From: an uncultured Eubacteriales bacterium
Lineage (GTDB): Bacteria; Bacillota; Clostridia; Peptostreptococcales; Anaerovoracaceae
NCBI GenBank assembly: GCA_902797195.1
Contig: CADBRY010000006.1
Span: 1 to 7,165 of the forward strand
Reading direction: 5' to 3'
Length of the DNA stretch: 7,165 bases
Both the position numbers and the translations under genes were made by a program. Below the pieces are notes generated by a model. The model was not told where the DNA came from. It saw only the letters and a list, made by a program, of their open reading frames with translations, and made no database searches. Below are positions 1 through 7,112 of the stretch, one piece after another. Within the stretch, counting starts at the first letter, position 1. Each line of letters opens with the position of its first letter.

Positions 1-1186
1 CCGGGCAAACCTTGATATGGTTCTGGGAAACGACATCACAACACCCGTGGCTGTGAGAGAATTTGAAAAAGCCGGATTCGGCGGAGTATTCGACAGGGAG
101 AAGATCTCCCTTGTAATGGATCACTTTACACCCAACAAAGACATCAAATCCGCCGAGCAGTGCATGGTGTGCCGTCAGTTTGCAAGACGCTTCGACGTGG
201 AGCACTTCTACGACGTCGGGCGAATGGGTATAGAGCACGCACTGCTTCCGGAGCAGGGGATCGTCAAGGCAGGAGACTGCATCATAGGCGCGGATTCCCA
301 CACCTGTACCTACGGAGCTTTGGGAGCCTTTTCCACGGGAGTGGGAAGCACGGATATGGCGGTAGGCATGGCAACGGGCCAGGCCTGGTTCAAAGTGCCC
401 GAGGCTCTTAAGTTCAACCTGACGGGAAAACTTCAGGAGAACGTTACGGGAAAAGACGTTATCCTTCACATTATCGGCAAGATCGGTGTTGACGGTGCTC
501 TTTACAAGTCAATGGAATTTACGGGAGAAGGCGTGAAAAGCCTTTCCATGGATGATCGCCTTTGCATCGCCAATATGGCCATAGAGGCAGGGGGCAAGAA
601 CGGCATCTTCCCGGTGGACGAAGTTACGGAAGAATATATGAATGGAAGAGTAAAGGGTCAGTGGAAGAAATATGAGGCGGATGAAGACGCGGAATACGCG
701 GCGGAGTACACCATCGACCTTTCGGCGCTCAGACCAACGGTTTCCTTCCCCCACCTTCCGGAGAACACCAAAACAATAGACGAAGTTGGAGATGTGCCCA
801 TCCAGCAGGTGGTCATCGGCTCCTGCACCAACGGCCGTCTTGAGGACATGGAAGCTGCAGCCCGGATCCTTAAGGGAAAGACCATCCATCCCGATGTGAG
901 GGCGATAATAATCCCCGCCACACAGGAAGTGTACAAGGAGTGTATCGCAAGGGGATATCTTGATACATTCATCGATGCGGGATGCGTGGTATCAACGCCC
1001 ACCTGCGGACCATGCCTTGGAGGACACATGGGAATCCTTGCGGAGGGTGAAAGATGCGTTGCCACCACAAACAGAAACTTTGTGGGACGCATGGGCCACG
1101 TGAAATCCGAAGTTTATCTTGCAAGTCCCGCGGTGGCGGCGGCTTCTGCCGTGGCAGGAAAAATCGCAGGGCCGGATAATATTTAA
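1..1186 (+). CDS. leuC: 3-isopropylmalate dehydratase large subunit (partial, 5' end outside window)
   Basis: Large subunit of isopropylmalate isomerase, the aconitase-family 4Fe-4S enzyme that converts 2-isopropylmalate to 3-isopropylmalate in leucine synthesis. It works in the cytoplasm as a complex with LeuD. The frame is open to the left edge (first whole codon at base 2, reading RANLD before the Met at 17). About 30 N-terminal residues are probably missing, because the family is about 420 aa long. Counting from the Met at 17, the aconitase signature [13 protein letters not shown] is at 93-105. The three Fe-S ligand cysteines are C270 (GSCTNGR) and C330/C333 (TCGPCLGG), all intact. The Met at 17 is internal and not the start. 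The stop is 17 bases before leuD. The sequence is of the bacterial/archaeal short LeuC type. A homoaconitase or related paralogue is possible in principle, but the leuD-leuB context argues for LeuC. Confidence 0.96.
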   Translation, partial: RANLDMVLGNDITTPVAVREFEKAGFGGVFDREKISLVMDHFTPNKDIKSAEQCMVCRQFARRFDVEHFYDVGRMGIEHALLPEQGIVKAGDCIIGADSHTCTYGALGAFSTGVGSTDMAVGMATGQAWFKVPEALKFNLTGKLQENVTGKDVILHIIGKIGVDGALYKSMEFTGEGVKSLSMDDRLCIANMAIEAGGKNGIFPVDEVTEEYMNGRVKGQWKKYEADEDAEYAAEYTIDLSALRPTVSFPHLPENTKTIDEVGDVPIQQVVIGSCTNGRLEDMEAAARILKGKTIHPDVRAIIIPATQEVYKECIARGYLDTFIDAGCVVSTPTCGPCLGGHMGILAEGERCVATTNRNFVGRMGHVKSEVYLASPAVAAASAVAGKIAGPDNI

Positions 1187-1188
1187 AT

Positions 1189-1194
1189 AAGGAG
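1189..1194 (+). promoter_or_regulatory. Ribosome binding site of leuD
   Basis: AAGGAG lies 9 bases before the ATG at 1204, in the 17-base gap after the leuC stop. It supports the chosen leuD start. Confidence 0.8.
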
Positions 1195-1203
1195 AGAAAA
1201 CCA

Positions 1204-1686
1204 ATGAATGCTAAGGGAACAGTTTTTAAATACGGAGATAATGTGGATACGGATGTTATCATCCCGGCAAGGTATTTGAACATAGCCGACAGGGCGGAGC
1301 TTGCGACACACTGCATGGAGGATATTGACAAGGAATTCGTGTGGCAGGTAAACAAGGGCGACATCATGGTGGGAGGAGAGAACTTCGGATGCGGATCATC
1401 CAGAGAACATGCTCCCATGGTGATCAAGGAAAGCGGGATAGACTGCGTCATCGCCAAGTCCTTTGCCAGGATCTTTTACCGCAACGCCATCAACATCGGC
1501 CTTCCTATTTTGGAGTGTCCCGAAGCCAGCGAGGGCATCAGCGCGGGAGACATTGTGTCCGTTGACTTTGACTCAGGCGTCATCACAAACGAGACCACGG
1601 GCAAGACCTTCCAGGCTCAGCCCTTCCCCGAGTTCATCAAAGAAATAATGGCAGCAGGCGGGCTGGTCAACAGTCTCACAAAGTAG
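1204..1686 (+). CDS. leuD: 3-isopropylmalate dehydratase small subunit
   Basis: Small (swivelling-domain) subunit of isopropylmalate isomerase. It completes the active site of LeuC and contributes to substrate recognition. The 160-aa length matches the short bacterial/archaeal LeuD type rather than the roughly 200-aa proteobacterial form. Visible motifs are [11 protein letters not shown] at 15-25 (the substrate-recognition loop region), the signature [13 protein letters not shown] at 59-71, and [16 protein letters not shown] at 87-102. The start is supported by AAGGAG at 1189-1194. The gene is 17 bases after leuC and 11 bases before leuB, so the three are almost certainly one transcript. The homologous HacB/DmdB small subunits look similar. 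The adjacent leuB makes LeuD the best call. Confidence 0.96.
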   Translation: MNAKGTVFKYGDNVDTDVIIPARYLNIADRAELATHCMEDIDKEFVWQVNKGDIMVGGENFGCGSSREHAPMVIKESGIDCVIAKSFARIFYRNAINIGLPILECPEASEGISAGDIVSVDFDSGVITNETTGKTFQAQPFPEFIKEIMAAGGLVNSLTK

Positions 1687-1690
1687 GAGG
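1685..1690 (+). promoter_or_regulatory. Ribosome binding site of leuB, overlapping the leuD stop
   Basis: A perfect AGGAGG begins within the leuD TAG stop codon (1684-1686) and sits 7 bases before the leuB ATG. This suggests coupled translation of leuD and leuB. Confidence 0.85.
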
Positions 1691-1697
1691 AAGAAAA

Positions 1698-2777
1698 ATG
1701 GATTATAGAATCGCGCTCATCCCCGGTGACGGAATCGGACCTGAGGTCATTGCGGAGACTGTCAAGGTCCTTGAAAAAGTTGGAGAAAAGCACGGACACT
1801 CTTTCAGTTTCACGGAGGTCCTCGCAGGAGGCTGTGCCATAGATAATAAGGGAGAGTGTCTGCCTCAGGAGACGATAGATATATGCAGGGACAGCGACGC
1901 TGTGCTTCTTGGCGCGGTGGGAGGTCCCAAGTGGGATCATCTTCCCGGAAAAGAAAGACCCGAGATGGCTCTTTTAGGACTTAGAGGAGCTCTGGGTCTT
2001 TTTGCGAATCTGAGACCGGCCATGCTCTTTGAAGAACTGGCCGATGCCTGTCCTCTCAAACCGGAGCTGGTATCGGGAGGCCTTGACATAGTTGTGGTCA
2101 GAGAGCTGACGGGAGGAATTTACTTCGGCAAAAAAGAGATCATAGAAACTGAAGACGGAGTTGCGGCATACGACGTGGAACAGTACTCGGAAATGGAAGT
2201 AAGGCGCATCGCAAAAGTCGCCTTCGACATGGCCATGAAGAGAAACCGCAAGCTCACCAGCGTGGACAAGGCCAATGTGCTTGAAAGCTCCAGGCTTTGG
2301 AGAAGGGTTGTAAACGAAGTGGCAAAAGACTATCCGGATGTTGAACTCAACCATTTCTATGTGGACAATGCCGCCATGCAGCTTGTAAGGGAACCGAAAC
2401 AGTTCGACGTAATAGTCACCAGCAATATCTTTGGAGACATTCTCAGCGATGAAGCCAGCCAGGTCACCGGTTCCATCGGCATGCTCCCATCGGCAAGTCT
2501 TGCCACGGGCAACTTCGGAATGTACGAGCCCGTCCACGGTTCCGCTCCCGATATAGCGGGACAGGACAAGGCCAATCCCATGGCCACCATACTTTCGGCA
2601 GCCATGATGCTGCGCTACACCTTTGGTCTTCTCGATGAAGCGGATGAAGTGGAAGAAGCGGTCCGCAAGGTTCTGGCAGAAGGTTATCGGACGGCGGATA
2701 TAGCCAAGGAAGGCGAAGACATCATCGGGACGCGCCAATGCGGCCGGCTGATCGTGGATGCCCTTGATCAGATGTAA
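1698..2777 (+). CDS. leuB: 3-isopropylmalate dehydrogenase
   Basis: Catalyses NAD-dependent oxidative decarboxylation of 3-isopropylmalate to 2-oxoisocaproate, the third step of leucine synthesis. It is cytoplasmic and the family is dimeric. The 359-aa length is normal for the family. [13 protein letters not shown] at 5-17 is the N-terminal signature. [13 protein letters not shown] at 95-107 carries substrate-binding arginines R96 and R106, and [10 protein letters not shown] at 135-144 carries R135 and Y142. K191 and D223 complete the catalytic set, and the metal site [12 protein letters not shown] contains D247 and D251. The NAD loop HGSAPDIAG (280-288) holds D285, the usual NAD-specificity residue. 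The start is fixed by AGGAGG at 1685-1690. It is the last leu gene here, and leuA is not visible. No terminator follows within the 44-base gap to the next gene. Confidence 0.97.
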   Translation: MDYRIALIPGDGIGPEVIAETVKVLEKVGEKHGHSFSFTEVLAGGCAIDNKGECLPQETIDICRDSDAVLLGAVGGPKWDHLPGKERPEMALLGLRGALGLFANLRPAMLFEELADACPLKPELVSGGLDIVVVRELTGGIYFGKKEIIETEDGVAAYDVEQYSEMEVRRIAKVAFDMAMKRNRKLTSVDKANVLESSRLWRRVVNEVAKDYPDVELNHFYVDNAAMQLVREPKQFDVIVTSNIFGDILSDEASQVTGSIGMLPSASLATGNFGMYEPVHGSAPDIAGQDKANPMATILSAAMMLRYTFGLLDEADEVEEAVRKVLAEGYRTADIAKEGEDIIGTRQCGRLIVDALDQM

Positions 2778-2791
2778 CCCTCAGATGTAAC
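2768..2791 (+). repeat. Tandem 11-base direct repeat at the leuB stop
   Basis: TCAGATGTAAC occurs at 2768-2778 and again at 2781-2791, a period of 13 bases. The first copy contains the leuB stop codon (2775-2777). It looks like a small local duplication. Confidence 0.75.
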
Positions 2792-2815
2792 AGCCCGGGC
2801 GGATGAGTGTATAAA
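2787..2815 (+). promoter_or_regulatory. Possible weak promoter between leuB and the signalling genes
   Basis: A TATAAA box at 2810-2815, directly preceded by TG, has a 4-of-6 match to the -35 consensus (GTAACA, 2787-2792) at 17-base spacing. Transcription would begin close to base 2822, which is the A of the proposed start codon, giving an almost leaderless message. The match is short and could be chance. The alternative is readthrough from the leu operon. Confidence 0.3.
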
Positions 2816-2821
2816 CAGTAA

Positions 2822-3853
2822 ATGACTGAGAACAGAAACACAAATGAATACATGGAACTCAGGGAACTGTTCAGGAGCGGCGGAAATCTAAGTTCCTTCA
2901 GAACGGCCGTAGACGGTGCCGTGGGACTTTCGGCATATTTCACGGAGCTTCACGAAAAGGGAGAGTGCATACAGGGCTTTCATCCTTCAGGCGTTGGCAT
3001 AATGAAGAACACGGGAGAGATCCGCATCGATCCGAAGCTGATAAAGACCCGAGAAGAAGGAAGTCTCCCTATCCGATATGCACCTCCGGAAATCAATCTT
3101 GGAGTGGCGAAGCCCGGAGAGGGCAGCGACAGGTACATTCTGGCGGTCCTTATATTCCAGCTGCTTACGGGAGGGGATCATCCCCTGCATGGCAGCAGAT
3201 ACATGGGCCCCGTGATGACCAAAAGGATGAAGGAAATGTGCTACGGCCTGGATCCGGAATTCATTTTCAGCGACTCTACGGGCAGGAATCTGCCTGATCC
3301 CAAGATACATGTAAAGGCAATAGCTATCTGGAACATACTCCCCGGGGAGATCAGAGACCTGTTTGCAAGAGCTTTTTCCCGGGAGGCGGTATTAAACCCG
3401 GAAAAAAGGCCTGACGAAAAAGAATGGAACAGGAGCCTGGTTGCCTTTCAAAATCATATGATACCCTGTCAGTGCGGAAACATATTAAAAGATGGGGCGG
3501 GAGAAAGCTTCACCTGCACCGCATGCGGAAAGGGGCATCAGATCACTCACAGGATCAAGATCAACGGAGACGCCATACCGGTGGTTCGGGGAAATCGCAT
3601 ATACAGATCCCAGGTGAGACATGAGAGCCTGCCGGCTGCGGATGAAGCCAGACCGGAAGCCATAATCGTAGTCTCCGGCAGCGACCATAACAAGATGGGA
3701 CTGCGGAATGTTTCGGAAGATACATGGAAGGTCCTGACCACAAAGGGAATAACAAAAGACGTGGGGAAGGGAGAAGTGGTCCCCATAAAGAGTGGAATCA
3801 AAATCAGGTGTGGAGACACAGATATCGAAATAGCAGCTACAGATCAGCAGTAA
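2822..3853 (+). CDS. N-lobe-less pseudokinase with zinc knuckle, paralogue of the downstream kinase
   Basis: 343 aa, not a recognised named protein. From about residue 23 to the end it aligns with the downstream kinase from about residue 121 to its end (for example SFRTAVDGA against SFKTIVDAA, and LPDPKIHVKAIAIW against RPDPELNSNAISIW). It therefore corresponds only to a kinase C-lobe plus the C-terminal extension. The glycine loop and ATP-anchoring lysine are absent. The catalytic-loop segment QDLNDGN of the paralogue is QGFHPSG here (51-57), so the catalytic Asp and metal-binding Asn are lost. Structural residues survive: RYAPPE (85-90, APE motif), SDRY (D103, helix F) and KRPDEKEW (195-202). 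A CxC-x13-CxxC zinc knuckle (C216, C218, C232, C235) and a beta-rich C-terminal region (about 290-337) are conserved. The start is uncertain: no clear ribosome site precedes ATG 2822, and Met11 at 2852 also lacks one. The likely role is regulator or scaffold for the kinase, an inference from its position and lost catalytic residues. Confidence 0.85.
   Translation: MTENRNTNEYMELRELFRSGGNLSSFRTAVDGAVGLSAYFTELHEKGECIQGFHPSGVGIMKNTGEIRIDPKLIKTREEGSLPIRYAPPEINLGVAKPGEGSDRYILAVLIFQLLTGGDHPLHGSRYMGPVMTKRMKEMCYGLDPEFIFSDSTGRNLPDPKIHVKAIAIWNILPGEIRDLFARAFSREAVLNPEKRPDEKEWNRSLVAFQNHMIPCQCGNILKDGAGESFTCTACGKGHQITHRIKINGDAIPVVRGNRIYRSQVRHESLPAADEARPEAIIVVSGSDHNKMGLRNVSEDTWKVLTTKGITKDVGKGEVVPIKSGIKIRCGDTDIEIAATDQQ
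3467..3526 (+). other. Zinc knuckle coding segment in the pseudokinase
   Basis: It encodes C216-x-C218-x13-C232-x2-C235 with CGN and CGK turns typical of zinc ribbons. The spacing is identical to that in the downstream kinase. Confidence 0.8.
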
Positions 3854-3880
3854 GAAGTAACAAGAAGTGGGGAATGACAA

Positions 3881-5224
3881 ATGGAAACAGCAATGGCAGC
3901 AAGCTCAAGGGGAGTCGGACTGAGCATCGGATCTTCCGTGAGAACATCTTACGGGGATGAGTGGACGGTCAAAGGCAACCTTGGAGAAGGTGGTCAGGGA
4001 TATGTATATCTCATCGAAAGAGAGGGTGTGAAGCGGGCTCTCAAATGGTATAAGGCGGAGAGATTCGTTACGAAAGCCTTTTACGAGCACATCAAAAACA
4101 ATGTGAACGACGGAGCGCCTTCCGACGGATATATCTGGCCCCTGGAAGTGACCGAATACGACGGCAATTCCTTTGGGTACATAATGGAGCTCTGCCCTAA
4201 TGGTTACTACGAGACCAAGGAATACCTCAATAAGGAGGCGGAGTTCAAATCTTTCAAGACCATAGTTGATGCTGCTCTTAACATAGTCAACGATCTGAGG
4301 GTGCTCCATAACAGGGGGTACAGCTATCAGGATCTTAACGACGGCAATTTCTTCATAAACCCGGAAAACGGCAAGGTACTCATTTGCGATAACGACAACG
4401 TGGCGCCCAACGGCGTCTCCACGGGAGTTCTGGGCAAGCCCCGCTACATGGCTCCCGAGATCGTAATGAGAAACAATATGCCGGATATTTATTCCGACAG
4501 ATATTCCATGGCTCTCATGATCTTCAGACTTCTTATGAGAGAACATCCTCTTGAAGGCAAACTGGTAAACGGAGGGATCTCGTCCCCGGATCTTCAGAAA
4601 TCCATCTATGGAGACGAGCCAATTTTCATGTTCGATCCCGATGACGACAGGAACAGGCCGGATCCGGAACTGAACAGCAATGCGATATCCATATGGAAGT
4701 GCCTTCCGGATTATATGAAGAGGATATTCCTGAGAGCCTTTGGCAAGGAGGGACTTAAGCATCCCAACCGCAGGCCTACGGAAGCCGAATGGGTAGACGT
4801 GCTGGTGAGGTTCAGAAGCAGCATCGTCAGCTGCGAATGCGGCAACGAAGTGTTCCTCTCGGATAACGGAGAATCCATATGTGATAACTGTGGTAAGAAG
4901 ATCGATATTCCTTTCTGGATCAAATTTCCCGAATACAGGATCCCGGGAGTCAAGGGCTCCAGGATATACAGGTGCCAGACCTGCATCACCGACGTGGAGG
5001 ATGCCCTCAAACCCGTAGGCAGGATCCTGGCTGCAAAGGGAGACGATGACAGACTGGGACTTATGAACATGTCTGAGGAAGAATGGGATGTGACAACATC
5101 CGGAGACAAAAAACGTAAAACAGCGCCGGGAGAGGTGATGCCTCTCAGGAAAGGGATCAAGTTCTCATGCAACGGCACTACCATCGTGATAGAAGGAGGA
5201 AGGGACAATGCCGCTAACCAGTGA
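3881..5224 (+). CDS. Ser/Thr-kinase-like protein with C-terminal zinc ribbon (TerY-P triad kinase)
   Basis: 447-aa predicted cytoplasmic protein kinase with no membrane segment. The glycine loop is GEGGQG (35-40) and the ATP lysine K55 lies in ALKWY. The catalytic loop is YQDLNDGN (149-156), with D151 and N156 in the HRDxxxxN positions. The DFG position reads DND (170-172). APE is at 191-193, the helix F Asp is D206 and RRPT (297-300) closes the fold. After about residue 310 comes C318-x-C320-x13-C334-x2-C337, a further CxxC (C365, C368) and a beta-rich end (about 391-437) that resembles the last strands of an FHA domain. The order kinase, VWA, PP2C matches TerY-P triads and E. coli YegI/YegL/YegK, so it probably phosphorylates a triad partner or client. 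ATG 3881 has only a weak GGGGA upstream (3869-3873). The gene lies 27 bases after the pseudokinase and its end overlaps the VWA gene by 17 bases. Confidence 0.9.
   Translation: METAMAASSRGVGLSIGSSVRTSYGDEWTVKGNLGEGGQGYVYLIEREGVKRALKWYKAERFVTKAFYEHIKNNVNDGAPSDGYIWPLEVTEYDGNSFGYIMELCPNGYYETKEYLNKEAEFKSFKTIVDAALNIVNDLRVLHNRGYSYQDLNDGNFFINPENGKVLICDNDNVAPNGVSTGVLGKPRYMAPEIVMRNNMPDIYSDRYSMALMIFRLLMREHPLEGKLVNGGISSPDLQKSIYGDEPIFMFDPDDDRNRPDPELNSNAISIWKCLPDYMKRIFLRAFGKEGLKHPNRRPTEAEWVDVLVRFRSSIVSCECGNEVFLSDNGESICDNCGKKIDIPFWIKFPEYRIPGVKGSRIYRCQTCITDVEDALKPVGRILAAKGDDDRLGLMNMSEEEWDVTTSGDKKRKTAPGEVMPLRKGIKFSCNGTTIVIEGGRDNAANQ
4832..4891 (+). other. Zinc knuckle coding segment in the kinase
   Basis: It encodes C318-x-C320-x13-C334-x2-C337. 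It is followed at 4973-4984 by codons for a third cysteine pair (C365, C368), which the upstream paralogue has replaced by Ser and Arg. Confidence 0.8.
5193..5200 (+). promoter_or_regulatory. Ribosome binding site of the VWA gene, inside the kinase gene
   Basis: AAGGAGGA lies 7 bases before ATG 5208, within the last codons of the kinase gene. It decides the VWA start and implies translational coupling through the 17-base overlap. Confidence 0.85.
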
Positions 5225-6014
5225 TATAGGTGTAACACCGAAGAAAGACCTTCACGTAATTTATGTGCTGGACACATCAGGCAGCATGGAGGGTATTCCG
5301 ATCCAGATGCTCAACCAGGCGATGCAGGAAACCATTGTGGTTCTGAAAAAAGTTGCCAAAAGAGAGGCGGATGCCCAGCTTAAAATTTCCGTGCTTGAAT
5401 TCAGCACGGGGATCAGATGGATGAACGAGAGCGGCCCCGTGGATGTGGAGGATTTCATATGGATGGATCTTTCCGCCGGAGGTCTCACCAACGTTGGAGG
5501 AGCCCTCAAGGAGCTGAACAGCAAACTGACCGTTGAAAAATATCTTAAATCGGAATACGGGGCAATGCTGCCCATAATCATTTTTATGACCGACGGTTAC
5601 GCTACCGACGAATATAAAAAGGAACTGGAAAGAATAAAGACCAACAGCCTGTTTAGAAAGGCAACGAGAATTGGCTTTGCAATAGGCGACAATCCGGATG
5701 TTGATATGATAACCAGACTTGCAGGTGACAGCGAAGCCGTGGTACATACGGATAACCTGGCCCTCTTTGCAAGACTGCTCAGGTTCGCATCGGTTACCGC
5801 ATCCACTCTGGCAGGCACCTCACAGGTGTCGGGAGCCATAATCAGCAACGGAAGAAATGTTGTCAGCGGAGCCCTCAGAGAAACGGGAATAAGCCGGGAC
5901 GAGATCGATCCGGGCATAGAATATCGGGAGGAAGAAACGGTCAATCTGGAGCGTGAGGATGACCAGTTCTCGACAACCGATATAACATGGGATGATGATG
6001 GAGAAGTATGGTAG
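5208..6014 (+). CDS. TerY-like von Willebrand factor A domain protein
   Basis: 268 aa. The VWA domain spans about residues 14-195. All five positions of the metal-ion-dependent adhesion site are present: D22, S24 and S26 (DTSGSM), T94 in GGLTNVGG, and D129 in MTDGYATDE. It should therefore bind Mg2+ or a similar divalent metal. No signal peptide or membrane helix is visible, which fits the cytoplasmic TerY/YegL group rather than surface adhesins. In TerY-P triads the VWA protein accompanies a kinase and a PP2C phosphatase and is thought to act as a metal-dependent adaptor. The C-terminal 30 residues form a Glu/Asp-rich tail with clustered Ser/Thr (FSTTDITWDDD), probably unstructured and a candidate phosphorylation or docking segment. 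The strong ribosome site at 5193-5200 fixes the start. Its 3' end overlaps the phosphatase reading frame by up to 23 bases. Confidence 0.93.
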   Translation: MPLTSDIGVTPKKDLHVIYVLDTSGSMEGIPIQMLNQAMQETIVVLKKVAKREADAQLKISVLEFSTGIRWMNESGPVDVEDFIWMDLSAGGLTNVGGALKELNSKLTVEKYLKSEYGAMLPIIIFMTDGYATDEYKKELERIKTNSLFRKATRIGFAIGDNPDVDMITRLAGDSEAVVHTDNLALFARLLRFASVTASTLAGTSQVSGAIISNGRNVVSGALRETGISRDEIDPGIEYREEETVNLEREDDQFSTTDITWDDDGEVW

Positions 6015-7098
6015 TAAGGAAATGATCATCTTTGCGCAGTCAGTCACAGGCGCTTCCCACACCATGAAGGGCATTGTCTGCCAGGATTCTTCCGGAAGCA
6101 GAATGCCGCGTGAAGATGTACATATAGCTGTTGTGGCGGATGGACACGGAGATCCCACATGTTTCCGAAGTGATCGTGGATCCGGGATGGCAGTGTCCGC
6201 TGCTTTGGAATGCCTGGAGAAATTCGCGGAGCATTACGAAGACATGAAGGCCATACAGGAAGAGATGGATCCCGTCTACGGAGATGAGTATATCCGCAGG
6301 CAGCTGACGGATGCCATCGTCTCAGGCTGGTCGGCCAAGGTCAGGACCGATATTGCCGCAAACAGGCTTACAGACGATGAACTTGACCGCTCAGGTGATT
6401 TCAAGGATATCTACCTTAAGGGCAGGCACGTTGAGAGGATCTACGGATCCACTCTGGTGGCGGCCTTAAAGGCAAAGGACTACATGGTGCTGATACAGCA
6501 GGGTGACGGCAGATGCGACATTATGAGGATGGACGGTTCTGTGGATCAGCCTGTACCAAAGGATGACAGATGCCACGGCAATGTGACCACATCCATGTCC
6601 GACGAGATAGCGGCGGATGAGATCAGAAGCATTATATTGCCTTTGGAAGAAGATGTGACAGGATGCTGCCTGAGCACCGACGGAGTCGAGAACAGTTTTT
6701 ACGAGGACGAGAAAATACTTGAGTTCCTGGTGGAGACGGGACTGAAACTTACGGCGGAAACTTCCGAAAACTACAGCCGCATTCTGGTGCCCGCCCTTGA
6801 GGAAGTCACTGAGAAAGGCAACGGCGACGATGTGTCCCTCGCCGGATGGTTCGATCCGGATAAACTCAATGAGTCCGCCGGATCGATCAGTGACAGGCTG
6901 AAGGCACGACGCAGGGAAGACGAGATCGCTCAGCTGGAAAAGAAACTTGCGGTCATGGAGCAAAAGGACCGGCAGCTCAGGGAACAGGTGCGCAGCGCAT
7001 CCCCGGAGCAAATGCCCGGATACATGAAAGAATATATGGACTATCGCAAGAAGTTCAATCGGCTTAGAGCGGCGGTGGAAGAACTGAAGAGTGAATAG
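5992..7098 (+). CDS. PP2C-family protein phosphatase (TerY-P triad phosphatase)
   Basis: 368 aa. Metal-dependent Ser/Thr phosphatase of the PP2C_2 type, expected to reverse the action of the neighbouring kinase. PP2C motifs appear in order: CQDSS (30-34), VVADGHGD (47-54, metal ligand D50), YGSTLVAAL (151-159), QGDGR (170-174), STDGVENS (228-235, ligand D230) and GDDVSLAG (278-285, ligand D280). The catalytic set looks complete. The segment CFRSDRGS (57-64) is typical of PP2Cs in such triads. After the domain, residues about 303-336 and 345-367 are strongly charged and helical, likely a coiled coil. The start is uncertain: three ATGs in a row at 5992-6000 overlap the VWA gene. Met11 at 6022 lies 7 bases after the VWA stop and is a real alternative. 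None has a well-spaced ribosome site, so reinitiation after VWA translation is likely. Confidence 0.92.
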   Translation: MMMEKYGSKEMIIFAQSVTGASHTMKGIVCQDSSGSRMPREDVHIAVVADGHGDPTCFRSDRGSGMAVSAALECLEKFAEHYEDMKAIQEEMDPVYGDEYIRRQLTDAIVSGWSAKVRTDIAANRLTDDELDRSGDFKDIYLKGRHVERIYGSTLVAALKAKDYMVLIQQGDGRCDIMRMDGSVDQPVPKDDRCHGNVTTSMSDEIAADEIRSIILPLEEDVTGCCLSTDGVENSFYEDEKILEFLVETGLKLTAETSENYSRILVPALEEVTEKGNGDDVSLAGWFDPDKLNESAGSISDRLKARRREDEIAQLEKKLAVMEQKDRQLREQVRSASPEQMPGYMKEYMDYRKKFNRLRAAVEELKSE

Positions 7099-7100
7099 AT

Positions 7101-7105
7101 GGAGG
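7101..7105 (+). promoter_or_regulatory. Ribosome binding site of the zinc-ribbon gene
   Basis: GGAGG lies 7 bases before ATG 7113. It favours that start over ATG 7099, whose frame stops after 17 codons. Confidence 0.7.
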
Positions 7106-7112
7106 CGGAAAT

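Noticed and set aside
17..19. ATG at 17 as the leuC start
   Set aside because: The frame is open before it and the preceding residues (ANLD) belong to the conserved LeuC N-terminal region, so the gene begins outside the window.
1974..2738. 254-codon open frame on the minus strand inside leuB
   Set aside because: It lies wholly antisense to a clear leuB, has no recognisable motif, and is a shadow of the codon bias of the sense gene.
2793..2800. GCCCGGGC palindrome after leuB as a terminator
   Set aside because: Only 8 bases with no loop and no following U tract, so it cannot act as an intrinsic terminator.
2778..2900. Frameshift hiding a missing N-lobe upstream of the pseudokinase
   Set aside because: leuB ends at 2777 and only 44 bases separate the genes, so no room exists for an N-lobe in any frame.
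3172..3186. Inverted repeat around AGGGGATCATCCCCT
   Set aside because: It is within the coding sequence of the pseudokinase, has a single-base loop, and is explained by Gly-Asp-His-Pro codons.
3874..3876. ATG at 3874 as the kinase start
   Set aside because: It is in a different frame from the kinase and that frame stops at 3960.
3905..4762. 285-codon open frame on the minus strand inside the kinase gene
   Set aside because: Antisense to an unambiguous kinase domain, with no ribosome site or family motif.
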